DNA from: Vescimonas fastidiosa
GTDB lineage: Bacteria; Bacillota; Clostridia; Oscillospirales; Oscillospiraceae
DNA: 64,000 nucleotides
NCBI RefSeq assembly: GCF_018326305.1
Contig: NZ_AP023415.1
Coordinates: 1,116,001 to 1,180,000 of the forward strand
Direction: 5' to 3'
The position numbers and the translations under genes are program-made. The notes beneath the pieces were generated by a model. It did not search any database. It was not told where the DNA came from and saw only the letters and a program-made list of their open reading frames with translations. This document shows, piece by piece, positions 7,392 to 17,300 of this stretch. Each line of letters begins with the position of its first letter. Position 1 is the first letter of the stretch.

Positions 7392-9855
7392 AATCTATCC
7401 GCTGGCATATAAACTGTCTCCCAAACAAACCTGCACCCTGTATTATTTGGGGTTTCCCGCATCCTGGAAAACAACCCTGCTGAACATCGCACGGAAGAAG
7501 AACCCAAAGTTCAAGGATGAGTATGGACTTCCAACGAATGCGCTAAAGAAGTTGGTTGACAGCTGGATGGAAGGTATCATCGCGTTAGCTCCATTAAAAA
7601 TGGGAAGCCATGATGAGCGTTGGATTACATCCTGCTATGAATACTCCGAGAAGAATATTCATGCATTGTGCAGCATTATTAAGACTTGGGTAAAGGCCAC
7701 TTATGTCACACCCTCAAAGGCAGACCCCATAGTCAAAAAGCTCGCAAAAGAATTTTGCGATACGATGAATTGGGAAGAACTTGCGGCGGTTCAATCCACG
7801 GATGAAGTCTGCCTTACACTCGAAAATGGGACGGTTAGTGAAGCTGCTTATCAGGCAATTCCTCTTTTGGCAATCAACCGTCTACTGGGGAAAAAGATTG
7901 CCCTGAGCGGGCAAACGCTGCGCCTGTGCTATGCCGCTAAGAATCAGCTGATCAGCGATCCGATCACAGATATGAAAAGTCACCATCAATACTCTTTTGT
8001 ATTTGATCTATCTGTACAGACAACTCCTCCGGAAAGAAAAGCGCTGCTGCTGTGCCAGATGAGCATTCGCCGCTGGATCCCCGATAACTACAATAAAGAG
8101 CGAACCCCGTTTTTAACGAATGCCATTAATTCCTATATTAAGATTTCCGAGGATAAATATTGCCAAGTTCCCATCATCTATGGTTACACGGCCAAACAGC
8201 CCATATGGAAAGAACAGGACAAGGAGTGCTACAATATTTGGGGATATGAGCAATTACCATCGGTGGAAGCTGTTGTAAAAAATCCCGCAGCATACGCGAA
8301 AAAAATTCTTCTTCCCTACAAAAACGGCATGGCCGGCTTTGCAACTTCCAAAATCGGAACAGGTGTGTCCGTTGTTGACAAGGCGTCACTGTACAGGGCA
8401 GTGTCTGCTCTGCTCGGAGATATGATTTGTGAGCAGCCCGAAGCGGAACGGGTCATGCTGCGAGGGCAGAAACTCAAAAAATATTACTCCCCGCAGGACT
8501 ATGAGGATTCTGAAGATTTCCGGAACTGGGTCAGCCGATGCACGGAGACAGACCAAATCACATTCGAGCTGTATGGCCTGTGGAAGGATGCTTCACAGCA
8601 AAGACTGCTGAAACAGATTGAGACCAAAATTAAACAGGATTTTGGCGACGAAAAGGATACATCCAGCCTGAAAGTGCGGTATGTGTGTAAAGAAGTCGGC
8701 AGTCTTGCAGATAGCATGCCGGACGATAATCTGCAAACGCAGATTACACGATGCGGTGAAATCGCCGTTCTATTAGGCGATACCGATGGGGTAACGGCTT
8801 GTATTTTCATTTTGCCCGGGCAAGAGAACTATGGTGTTGGCGACCCAAAATCTGTCCTTCGCAATGCATTCGCCCGAACCGGCCGAGTTGTGCAGTTTGT
8901 TACCCCCGGCGAAGATGCCAATCAGAATAAAATTGAAAATGCTGTGTACGACCTCTATCGGCAGTTAGGTGTGGTGACCCTGCTGGATCCTAAACATAAA
9001 CAACCTGATTTGGCGCATACACCCTGTATGGGCATGCATTTATGTACGCAAGTTCAAGGAATCTCAAATAAAGCTCGTTTTCTTCCGCTTTACATTACGG
9101 TTGATTTAACGGAAGGAAAGACTCGAGTGCATTGTGATGCGTTTTCAAATCGGACCGTTTCTTATCGAGAGGCTTGCATCGAAATGGCACAGCTTTTCTG
9201 GAAAAGTGATTTGGAACAACGCTGTGTTGATGCAAGCCGCACTCCTGCAAAACAAAAGCTCATCGAGCTGAAAAATCGGTACGATACGCTGGAAAACGGT
9301 GTGCTGGTCTTTGTCCAATCCGATGGAAATACACGAGCGGTATGGGGCGGTATCTCCGACAAGGAGATTGGCGGATATGCCATGATAGGTGAGTATTGTC
9401 CATCTCAGATCAATGTTGGAACGCCGCAAAGCCCATATTTACTCTCATTAGCAGATTCGGGCGTGCGGATAATCCGAATCAGGAGCAACCAAGAAGTTCC
9501 GGATTATTTCACGGAGTTGAGCGTAAAAGCTACTGACGATAATTTACAGCATTCTTCCACATCGGGTATTTTTAAATACGAAGATGTGTATTGGGGCATT
9601 CATATGAAGCCGAATGATAATCGCTACACATGGAGCTTTAGAGAATCTAAGATCAATTACCCCCTGCATCCATTTGCGGAAAAGGATATGATTGAGCTGT
9701 ATCCACTGCAGCTTCAGCCGGGAGATGACGCAGCAAGCTGGATTTTCTATGCAAACGCACTGCGCGACATTTCAATTCAGTATAATCAGTCGACGGTTCT
9801 CCCTTTACCGCTCCACTTGGCAAAGGCTCTTGAAGAGTACCTTTTCAACGCATAA
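7381..9855 (+). CDS. pPIWI-RE protein (prokaryotic PIWI-like, RNase H fold)
   Basis: The protein has 824 aa. The start is the ATG at 7381, overlapping the helicase stop by 11 bp with AAAGGA upstream; an in-frame start at 7318 lies inside the helicase gene and is less likely. The N-terminal ~380 residues would be the pPIWI-RE-specific region. A MID-like segment contains DPKSVLRNAFARTGR (from residue 488). The C-terminal ~290 residues are the PIWI/RNase H-like part, with a strand pattern RIIRIRSNQEVP and the terminal block PLHPFAEKDMIELYP (from 761) and LPLPLHLAK. There is no PAZ. The three-gene context (REase, Fe-S helicase, this gene) supports the assignment. The family was predicted to act in DNA- or RNA-guided interference; function here is inferred. 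Confidence 0.78.
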   Translation: MNHKIYPLAYKLSPKQTCTLYYLGFPASWKTTLLNIARKKNPKFKDEYGLPTNALKKLVDSWMEGIIALAPLKMGSHDERWITSCYEYSEKNIHALCSIIKTWVKATYVTPSKADPIVKKLAKEFCDTMNWEELAAVQSTDEVCLTLENGTVSEAAYQAIPLLAINRLLGKKIALSGQTLRLCYAAKNQLISDPITDMKSHHQYSFVFDLSVQTTPPERKALLLCQMSIRRWIPDNYNKERTPFLTNAINSYIKISEDKYCQVPIIYGYTAKQPIWKEQDKECYNIWGYEQLPSVEAVVKNPAAYAKKILLPYKNGMAGFATSKIGTGVSVVDKASLYRAVSALLGDMICEQPEAERVMLRGQKLKKYYSPQDYEDSEDFRNWVSRCTETDQITFELYGLWKDASQQRLLKQIETKIKQDFGDEKDTSSLKVRYVCKEVGSLADSMPDDNLQTQITRCGEIAVLLGDTDGVTACIFILPGQENYGVGDPKSVLRNAFARTGRVVQFVTPGEDANQNKIENAVYDLYRQLGVVTLLDPKHKQPDLAHTPCMGMHLCTQVQGISNKARFLPLYITVDLTEGKTRVHCDAFSNRTVSYREACIEMAQLFWKSDLEQRCVDASRTPAKQKLIELKNRYDTLENGVLVFVQSDGNTRAVWGGISDKEIGGYAMIGEYCPSQINVGTPQSPYLLSLADSGVRIIRIRSNQEVPDYFTELSVKATDDNLQHSSTSGIFKYEDVYWGIHMKPNDNRYTWSFRESKINYPLHPFAEKDMIELYPLQLQPGDDAASWIFYANALRDISIQYNQSTVLPLPLHLAKALEEYLFNA

Positions 9856-9872
9856 TTAATAGGCATTAAAAT

Positions 9873-9914
9873 CAGGCACTACCTCTGTTTCTTTGAGGTG
9901 GTGCCTGTATTTTT
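9873..9914 (+). terminator. Intrinsic terminator of the pPIWI-RE operon
   Basis: A 13-bp stem with one T-G pair, CAGGCACTACCTC (9873-9885) / GAGGTGGTGCCTG (9895-9907), is followed by TATTTTTC. Confidence 0.85.
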
Positions 9915-9954
9915 CAGTGTTGATTTTCTCAATGTAGCTGAATAGAGTTGGAAT

Positions 9955-10097
9955 TTGACAGGAATTCGACGAATCTATCATTTCCTTGCTTTTTTCTGCC
10001 GAATATGCTATCTTTAATAATGATACTATCCATTGGATTGGGCCTTGGCAGTATGGCTGCAATAGACCAAAAGCTCTGCCATTTGGCAGAGCTTTTT
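9955..10097 (+). promoter_or_regulatory. hsd operon leader: candidate promoter and leader terminator
   Basis: TTGACA at 9955-9960 has a TATCAT 15 bp downstream (9976-9981); an alternative is TTGCTT (9987-9992), 16 bp, TATCTT (10009-10014). A perfect terminator AAAAGCTCTGCC (10069-10080) / GGCAGAGCTTTTTT (10085-10098) follows. It stands before all coding sequence of the operon, the same promoter-terminator-gene arrangement seen before the pPIWI-RE operon. Confidence 0.55.
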
Positions 10098-10122
10098 TAT
10101 ATCGATACAGAGGAGAATGTCT

Positions 10123-10235
10123 GTGAGTTATAAAAAGCTCCGGAAACTGCTCGCTGATAAGGATATGAGGAAAAAGGTGGATATTAACCCAGCTTCAATC
10201 ACCATAATGGGGCGAAATGGGCATGTTACCTTTGA
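10123..10235 (+). pseudogene. Truncated XRE-type HTH regulator upstream of hsdM
   Basis: A GTG start at 10123 has AGGAG 7 nt upstream. The frame reads VSYKKLRKLLADKDMRKK then INPASITIMGRNGHVTF. Small Cro-like regulators of this family read SYKxLWKLLIDKxMxKxDL..GIS.ASIAKMGKNGHVTTD; here the loop before the recognition helix is shortened and the domain is lost after HVTF. The frame stays open to 10362 but runs into hsdM and is not XRE-like there. It is probably a broken regulator or antitoxin of the RM operon. Confidence 0.55.
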
Positions 10236-10247
10236 TTGGAGGACACT

Positions 10248-11852
10248 ATGGCAAAGAAAAAAGCAGAAGAAACGATCAACCTGGACAGCATCCTTTTTAA
10301 GTGCCGCGATATTTTGCGGGCGGCTCGGAATGCCGGTTCTTTCTTTGAAAAGCGTGATATGATGCTGGCTCTCGTCTTTCTTCGCTTTATAGGTGAAAAG
10401 TTTGAGGATGGAACAGCTAAACTCCGTAAAGATTTGATTGCACAGGGGCTTGACCCGGATGATCCCGAAATCTTTGCGGCGTTCTTTGATGATGCCACTT
10501 TTACAGATGGCACATATAATTTGCCGCTGGAAGCGCGTTGGTCTACTATTATCAACACGCCCGCGCCTCAGCTCAATGTTGCGCTTGATACGGCGCTACA
10601 CAGCATTGCCGCCAGCAGCAAGCAGCTTCGCGGCTGTTTTGTGGAGGGAACATTTACTGCTCGCAACCTTGCGCCGAATGACATCAAGAAAGTCGTTGAT
10701 GAGGTCAACAAGATCAGCCACAAGGCATTCGGCAAGGAAAAAGACCTCATTGGCCGTGTATACGAATATTTTCTCAAGGAGTTTGCTGTCAATGCCACAA
10801 AGGAAGAAGGCGAGTTTTACACGCCTCACGATGCTGTTCAGCTGATCGCAGCTATGATTGAACCGTTTGATGGCACCTTATATGACCCTTGCTGCGGCTC
10901 TGGCGGTATGTTCATTCAGAGCGCCGATCTTGTTAAAGCCAAGGTTGGTGATATTAGCCGAATCAATATTTACGGTCAGGAAAAGGAACCTGCAACCTAT
11001 CGCCTTGCCAAGATGAACCTTGCCCTGCGCGGCATTAGCCATCATCTTGGCGGCGAGGCCGATTCCTCTTTTACGCACGATTTGCATAAAGGCCTATATT
11101 TTAATTACATCATGGCGAATCCGCCCTTTAACTTGAAGGGCTGGTACGACGAAAATCTCAAAAACGATCCCCGCTGGGCGGACTACGCCACACCGCCGGA
11201 GAGCAACGCTAACTACGCCTGGATCCTGCACATACTCTCCCATTTGAAAGCCGCTGACGGCGTGGCCGGATTCTTACTGGCAAATGGCGCATTGGGTGAT
11301 AGCGACACCCTCGAAATTCGTAAAAAACTAATTCAGAAAGACAAGGTGGAGGCCATTATCATTCTTCCTCGTGAGCTTTTCATTACCACGGATATTAGCG
11401 TCACACTTTGGATCCTAAACCAAAACAAGAAGGGCGGGAAATATCACAACAGGACTCTGCGCGATCGCCAGCACGAAATTCTGTTTATGGACCTGCGTAC
11501 ATGGACGGAGAATCCAGTTAAAGGCGAAAACAAAAAGAAAGTGCTTTTGGATGAAGTGCAGATTCGGCGGGCCGCCGACATTTATCACACATGGCAGAAT
11601 GAAGGAACGAATGGTGCGGACTACGCCGTGCCGGAGCTTTACCGCAGCGTGGGGATGGATGAAATCGAAAAGCAGGGCTGGAGCCTTATTCCCAGCAAGT
11701 ATATCGAGTTTATCGACCACGATCTGGAGATCGACTTCCCTGCGGAAATGGCTCGCATCCAGCAGGAAATGCACGCGGTGCTGGCGCAGGAAAAGCAGTC
11801 CCAGAAAATGCTGGAGGACGCATTCAGGGGGATCGGCTATGGGATTGAATAA
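10248..11852 (+). CDS. hsdM: Type I restriction-modification methyltransferase subunit
   Basis: The protein has 534 aa. It has the HsdM N-terminal helical domain (to ~150), the SAM-binding motif DPCCGSGGMF (from residue 213) and the N6-adenine catalytic motif NPPF (291-294), all intact. It methylates adenine in the sequence chosen by HsdS and protects host DNA. The start is ATG 10248 with TTGGAGGA upstream; an upstream in-frame ATG-like start at 10236 lies in that site. The 3' end overlaps hsdS by 14 bp, a coupled operon hsdM-hsdS-x-hsdR. Confidence 0.95.
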   Translation: MAKKKAEETINLDSILFKCRDILRAARNAGSFFEKRDMMLALVFLRFIGEKFEDGTAKLRKDLIAQGLDPDDPEIFAAFFDDATFTDGTYNLPLEARWSTIINTPAPQLNVALDTALHSIAASSKQLRGCFVEGTFTARNLAPNDIKKVVDEVNKISHKAFGKEKDLIGRVYEYFLKEFAVNATKEEGEFYTPHDAVQLIAAMIEPFDGTLYDPCCGSGGMFIQSADLVKAKVGDISRINIYGQEKEPATYRLAKMNLALRGISHHLGGEADSSFTHDLHKGLYFNYIMANPPFNLKGWYDENLKNDPRWADYATPPESNANYAWILHILSHLKAADGVAGFLLANGALGDSDTLEIRKKLIQKDKVEAIIILPRELFITTDISVTLWILNQNKKGGKYHNRTLRDRQHEILFMDLRTWTENPVKGENKKKVLLDEVQIRRAADIYHTWQNEGTNGADYAVPELYRSVGMDEIEKQGWSLIPSKYIEFIDHDLEIDFPAEMARIQQEMHAVLAQEKQSQKMLEDAFRGIGYGIE

Positions 11853-12966
11853 GCGTTGCCTAAAAGGCTTGATAGAGCATTCGGATTTACGAAATACGGA
11901 CGGGCTCTATGGCGAAAGCGATGTAATGGGAGTTGGTACAGATAAAAGCATGTTTCCAACAAAAGCAGATCTTAATGGTGTAAACCTTCGCAATTACAAA
12001 TTATTTCCTCCGGGATCATTTGCATATGTTGCAGATACATCTCGTAGAGGTAATAAAATAGCACTTACATATAACGATACAGATAAAATATTTATCGTTT
12101 CAACTTGGTATGTAGTATTTAAGATATGCGATTCTGCAAAAGATATAATTACTTCAGAATACTTATTTCTTTATTTTAATAGGGCTGAGTTTGACAGGTA
12201 TGCACGAGCGAATTCTTGGGGATCAGCGCGTGAGTATTTTTGGTTTGAGGATATGGAGGATATTGAAATCCAATTGCCCGACCTGCCGACACAGCAGAAA
12301 TATGTCGATATCTACAATGCCATGGTTGCCAACCAGCAGGCATACGAGCGTGGCTTGGAGGACTTGAAGGTTGCGCTAGATGCCCAAATTGACAAGATCA
12401 AGCATTCTGCGCCTCGCATGCGAATTGGCAATATCCTTGATGAAGTAGATAACAGAAATAGTGAGGGTGTAATCAAGAATGTTCAAGGGATAAATATCTC
12501 TAAGCAGTTTATGCCCTCTGTTGCGGACATTAATGGTGTTGACTTGAGAAAGTATAAGGTCGTTCAAAAAGGCCAACTTGCGTTCTCGGGAATGCAGACG
12601 GGTAGAGACGAGTGCATCAGAATTGCTCTTCACGACACTGAGCAGCCTATAATTATTTCACCAGCCTATACAGTTTTTGAGGTGAAGGAGGAAACAGTTA
12701 TACCAGAGTATGTTATGATTTGGTTTTCTCGCAATGAGAGTGATAGACGCGGGTGGTTTATGAGCGATTCAAGCGTTCGTTCAAATCTTGACCTTGAAAG
12801 ATTTTATGAAATTCAAATCCCAATTCCAGATAAAAAGTTACAAGAAGCGGTAGTAACTTTTTATGAGGTTTATATCACCCGCAAAAGAATCAATGAGCAA
12901 TTGAAAGCACAAATCAAAGACATCTGCCCGATACTAATTCGCGGCTCGTTGGAGGAAGGAAGATGA
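11839..12966 (+). CDS. hsdS: Type I restriction-modification specificity subunit
   Basis: The protein has 375 aa from ATG 11839 inside the hsdM end; the longer open frame upstream is hsdM read out of frame. It has two target-recognition domains separated by helical spacers (QQKYVDIYNAMVANQQAYERG about residues 152-172). Both domains share an AD-x-NGV-x-LR-x-YK block (KADLNGVNLRNYK near residue 42, VADINGVDLRKYK near 230), so they look like duplicates recognising related half-sites. It is shorter than many HsdS proteins but both halves are complete. The sequence is more AT-rich than hsdM, as is common for exchanged specificity genes. It overlaps the next gene by 4 bp (ATGA). Confidence 0.9.
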   Translation: MGLNKRCLKGLIEHSDLRNTDGLYGESDVMGVGTDKSMFPTKADLNGVNLRNYKLFPPGSFAYVADTSRRGNKIALTYNDTDKIFIVSTWYVVFKICDSAKDIITSEYLFLYFNRAEFDRYARANSWGSAREYFWFEDMEDIEIQLPDLPTQQKYVDIYNAMVANQQAYERGLEDLKVALDAQIDKIKHSAPRMRIGNILDEVDNRNSEGVIKNVQGINISKQFMPSVADINGVDLRKYKVVQKGQLAFSGMQTGRDECIRIALHDTEQPIIISPAYTVFEVKEETVIPEYVMIWFSRNESDRRGWFMSDSSVRSNLDLERFYEIQIPIPDKKLQEAVVTFYEVYITRKRINEQLKAQIKDICPILIRGSLEEGR

Positions 12967-14363
12967 TGGAAACATTCCGTTTCCAATTTAATACAGAATA
13001 TGCCAGGAGCTTGCGGGATGCAGTGAATGACCGGCGAAAGCAGTCTATCGATAATATGCATGCTGAAAAGCAAATAAAGGGTTCATATTGCGCATGGGAC
13101 CGTACTTGTGCTGCAATGGATCGGTTGGAAGATACACTCGATTATCTTAACGATGTTGAACTTGGGAAGGATAAAAAGTCTCGCTCTGCATTTGATTTTT
13201 ATGATTTTATCAATAATGCCTATATTGTAATCGATTGCATAAAAACAATAGGCAGAATATTCAGAGTCGATAATCGGTTAATTGAAGAAATAGAAAACTC
13301 GACATCAATTTTCAAAAATGAGCTCGGGGACAAAAGTACCGACCAAAAATATTTCGAGTATGTCCGCTCTCTGTGTTCTGTGCATCCTCTCTGCACAAAT
13401 CGCCAAAAAGAGTTTCTGAATAGCAGTCAATTTCACTGCTGCCCGTTTGTTTCGTGGCAGGGGCCCACTACCTTGTACAATAACAAAAAAGCCGATCTTA
13501 TGGCGTTCATTTACCCCTCGGACCCTCACGAAAAAATAATCCAACTCGGACTCTATGTTTCGCAGTTTGAGCAGTACTTAGCAAAATGGATCGACTTTAT
13601 CCCGAAAATCATTGAAGCAAAGAATACATACACCGACAGGGAATACGAGCGGCTACGTGGCGAGAAAGTAAAGAGCCTTGCTGAGCTTGATAATAACATC
13701 GTTCAATGGCTGAAGTATTTAAAAGATGAATACTCGAAGAGATTTGACTCCGGAAGTGATTGCCTATTTGATGAATATATCCGCTTTTTTACCATAGAGC
13801 TGTCAGATTCTCGGAACAATATTGCTTTGAAAAAATATCAAAATGCAATTATATATGCGTTGGGATTTTTGAGGAACGAGTTGCAAAATATGTCCTACGA
13901 TGGCTATGAAAATAACGGGATCGAACACCCCGAAGCATGGCTGGAAACCACTTTATTTGATTCCATTGGCTATATTTCACCCAATGACGGTATTTTCACC
14001 AAATATGCATACAATCTTCAAAAGGTATACTACTTAGAGCCGAATGAAAATTACAGCGAATATGATAAGATTTATGCACGAGGGCTTTTGGAAGAACCCT
14101 CGAAGCTCATCAATCAATATGTGTATTTTACAAATACGGAACCTGATGTCGAAAGGATGATCCTCGTTCAACTTGCCTTGTATCTCGATTCTTTAACGAG
14201 GAAAAGTTTTCTGAATAAGAACATTCCTAATACGCTGACATATAGAATGAAATTACTGACCGACGAGCAATACGCCGCACTTTTTGCGGAAGAAAAGCGT
14301 ACCGAAAGTTCAGAGTATACGGAAAAAGACTTATTGAAGCTGCTGGAAAAATATGGAGGATAA
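12963..14363 (+). CDS. Unknown protein inside the hsd operon, candidate HEPN-like
   Basis: The protein has 466 aa and is almost entirely alpha-helical by composition, with no signal peptide or membrane segment. I do not recognise the family. The segment YFEYVRSLCSVHPL contains Arg135 and His141, an R-x5-H spacing followed by Pro, which fits the R-x4-6-H motif of HEPN ribonucleases; a preceding helix (NNAYIVIDCIKTIGRIF) also suits a HEPN helical bundle. This is a weak, inference-level match. It is coupled to hsdS by a 4-bp overlap. Its end overlaps the ribosome-binding site of hsdR, so it is made with the RM complex. A role as an RM accessory or back-up suicide nuclease is possible. Confidence 0.6.
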   Translation: MMETFRFQFNTEYARSLRDAVNDRRKQSIDNMHAEKQIKGSYCAWDRTCAAMDRLEDTLDYLNDVELGKDKKSRSAFDFYDFINNAYIVIDCIKTIGRIFRVDNRLIEEIENSTSIFKNELGDKSTDQKYFEYVRSLCSVHPLCTNRQKEFLNSSQFHCCPFVSWQGPTTLYNNKKADLMAFIYPSDPHEKIIQLGLYVSQFEQYLAKWIDFIPKIIEAKNTYTDREYERLRGEKVKSLAELDNNIVQWLKYLKDEYSKRFDSGSDCLFDEYIRFFTIELSDSRNNIALKKYQNAIIYALGFLRNELQNMSYDGYENNGIEHPEAWLETTLFDSIGYISPNDGIFTKYAYNLQKVYYLEPNENYSEYDKIYARGLLEEPSKLINQYVYFTNTEPDVERMILVQLALYLDSLTRKSFLNKNIPNTLTYRMKLLTDEQYAALFAEEKRTESSEYTEKDLLKLLEKYGG

Positions 14364-14367
14364 CGCC

Positions 14368-17300
14368 ATGTCTAAACTTCAAAACTTTAACGGGCATTTT
14401 TGCGAATCTGAATATGAATATGCCTTTATTGCCTTCTTGGAAAAAGAGGGCTGGCAGTATTTGCAGGGAAGCAAAATTAACCGCCAGAGCCGAATGGATG
14501 TGCTGTATTCCGACGATTTGGAAAGTTTCTTGTCCGACACCAACCCGGATCTGCTGCCAGACGAGATCCATAGCATTATGGATTCCGTTCGCCTTGTCGG
14601 TGCAGAAAGCGATTTTGCAACTCTGCACAAGGTCTATGGCTGGATGGTGTACGGCGTTCAGTTCACGCCCCAAAGCGGCTTGCCTCGAATGGTGCCCCTA
14701 ATCGACTTTGAAAATCCCAAGAAGAATATTTTCCGTTGTGTTAATCAGTTTTCCGTAGAGTATATCAATAACGGCCAAAAGCAGACCCGCAGGCCGGATG
14801 TGCTTTTGTTTGTCAATGGGCTGCCTGTCTGTGTAATGGAACTTAAAAATCCGGCGGACGCCAATGCAACGATTTACGATGCATGGGAGCAAATCAACAT
14901 CCGTTATTGGCGTGATATTCCTCATCTGCTTCATTATTGCCCGCTTGCCTGTATCTCGGACGGTGTGAAAACTCGGCTTGGCACCGTTCGTACTCCCTAT
15001 GAACATTTTTATGCATGGCGCAGAGTGAATGACGATGATGCCGTCTCTACGCTGCCTTTTGAGGAAACTGAAAATATGGTAAAGGGTGTTTATGCACCCG
15101 AAAGATTTCTTGAAATTTTCCGTGATTATATCTACTTTCAAGACAGCATTTATGACAGTGATGAGTGTGAGATCGTCTGCCGTTATCCGCAGTTTTTTGC
15201 CACAAGGCTTTTGAAGCAGAGTATCGTAAAATCCGTAGAATCGAAAAGCGGAAAAGGCGGTACATATTTCGGTGCTACCGGCTGCGGGAAAACCTACACA
15301 ATGGCCTTTCTCGCTCGCCAGCTTTCCCTGTGCTGCCCCGAACTCGGCTCCCCAACCATTATTATGATCGTTGACCGCGAAGAGCTTCAAAAGCAAGGAG
15401 CGAAGCTGTTTACAAAGAGTAAAGAGTTTCTAAATCTCGGCGAAGTTAGCGTTGTTCCCAGCCGAAAGGAACTCCGCAGCGAATTAAGTTCCAGAGAAAG
15501 CGGTGGTTTTTATATTTGTACCATTCAAAAGTTCTGTGATCGAGAAGATGACAAAATCGGGCTGATAAATGACCGCTCCAATATTATCTGTTTCTCTGAC
15601 GAGGCGCATAGGACTCAGCTTGAACATGCAAAGAAGATTCAGTTTAGCAAAGATGCGGATGAAAATATGAAAGCAATGGTTTCCAAACCATACGCCAAGG
15701 TGCTCAAGGAGGCTTTTCCGCAAGCTACCTTTGTTGGCTTTACAGGCACGCCCATTGCAGAAACCTACCAGACTTTTGGTGACGAAATTGACCGCTATAC
15801 AATGGATCAAGCGGTAGCTGATGGACTTACTGTGCCCATCAAGTATCATCCCCGAATTGCAAAGGTGCTTTTGGATAATGAAAAAGTAAAACAGATCGAA
15901 AACTACTACAAATTCTGCGCTGATAACGGGTCAACAGCAGAAGATATTGAATCCAGTAAGAAGGCAATGAGTTCCATGGAAGTCATTCTCGGTGAGCCTT
16001 CCCGCTTGAAACGACTGGCAGCAGATATCCACGACCACTATATTTCTTCCTGTGCAAAAGATCCTGATAGAGTGCAGAAAGCGATGATCGTCTGCTCCTC
16101 GAGGTCCATTGCCTATGAGCTTCTCAAAAAATTCCAAGACAGCTATCCCGAATGGTTTGTCGAAAAGAAAATTGCGGATGGTGTTGCTGCAACGGAAGAG
16201 GAACTAAGGGAATTAAAGCCCATGCCATTTATGGCTATGGTCGCAAGCGTTGGCAGCAATGATAATGCGGATATGTATAACTATCTCGGCGGCGTTAAAA
16301 ATGATAAACGCTCCGATGCGCTTGACGCAGCATTTAAGCATGAAAAATCCAACTTCCATATTGCAATCGTAGTGGATATGTGGATCACTGGCTTTGATGT
16401 TCCGACACTTACATATATGTACAACGACAAGCCTCTAAAGAAGCATTTGCTGATTCAGACGATTAGCCGTGTAAATAGGAAATACCCCGGCAAAGAATAC
16501 GGCATGATCGTAGATTACATTGGCATTCGCAACAATATGCGCGAGGCAATGAAGTTATACGGTGGCAACGCATCGATTGCTCCCACGGCTGATGATGTTG
16601 AGCAGGCAACTACCGTATTCCGTGAAGAATTGACGGTGCTGAAGGGCCTATTTGTCACTTTCGATTTAAGCCCGTTCTTGAATCCCAATGGAGACCCCTT
16701 AGAGCGGTACAGACTCCTTTCAAAAGCAGCTGAGTATGTGTTCGTATCAACACAAGAACTGCAGAGCATAAGCAACAATGGGAAATCCATTAAGCCAGTA
16801 TCCTTCAAAACCTATTTCTTGAAAACCGTAAAGAGAATGCGCATGGCATTTGATATCTGCCAGCCGTCTGGAGAACTTGGCGAGGAAGAGTCGGCTTTGG
16901 CACAATGCTTCATGGCAATAGCAGGATTTGTACGCAAAATGAGCGGAACAAGTGATGTTGATGCCGAAACCATGAACCGCTATGTGGCCAAAATGGTGGA
17001 AGAGGCACTTCGATATAACAAGGTAGAAAGTGTTCTTGCAGAAGGAGAGCAGGAGGACATCTTCAGTCCTGAATTCTACGAAAAACTATCCGATATAAAA
17101 ATGCCAGCCTCAAAGTTGGAACTCCTCATCAAAACACTTAAAAACCAAATTATTGAGTATAACAAAACAAATCAGGTAGCCGCAAAGAAATTTCATGAAA
17201 TGCTTGAGAAAACAATCGCAGAGTATCATCAGCGCCGCAAACAATTAACCTCGGAGGAAGCTGGAGAAACGCAAGAACAAGCCTCAGAAGATATTATTCG

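Noticed and set aside
4308..9855. DISARM, BREX or Lhr-type helicase system
   Set aside because: No methyltransferase, PglZ, BrxC or DUF1998 partner; the Fe-S cysteines and the PIWI-like third gene fit pPIWI-RE better.
10236..10362. Continuation of the XRE frame as a real 81-aa protein
   Set aside because: After HVTF the frame loses all XRE similarity and overlaps hsdM, whose own start is well supported.
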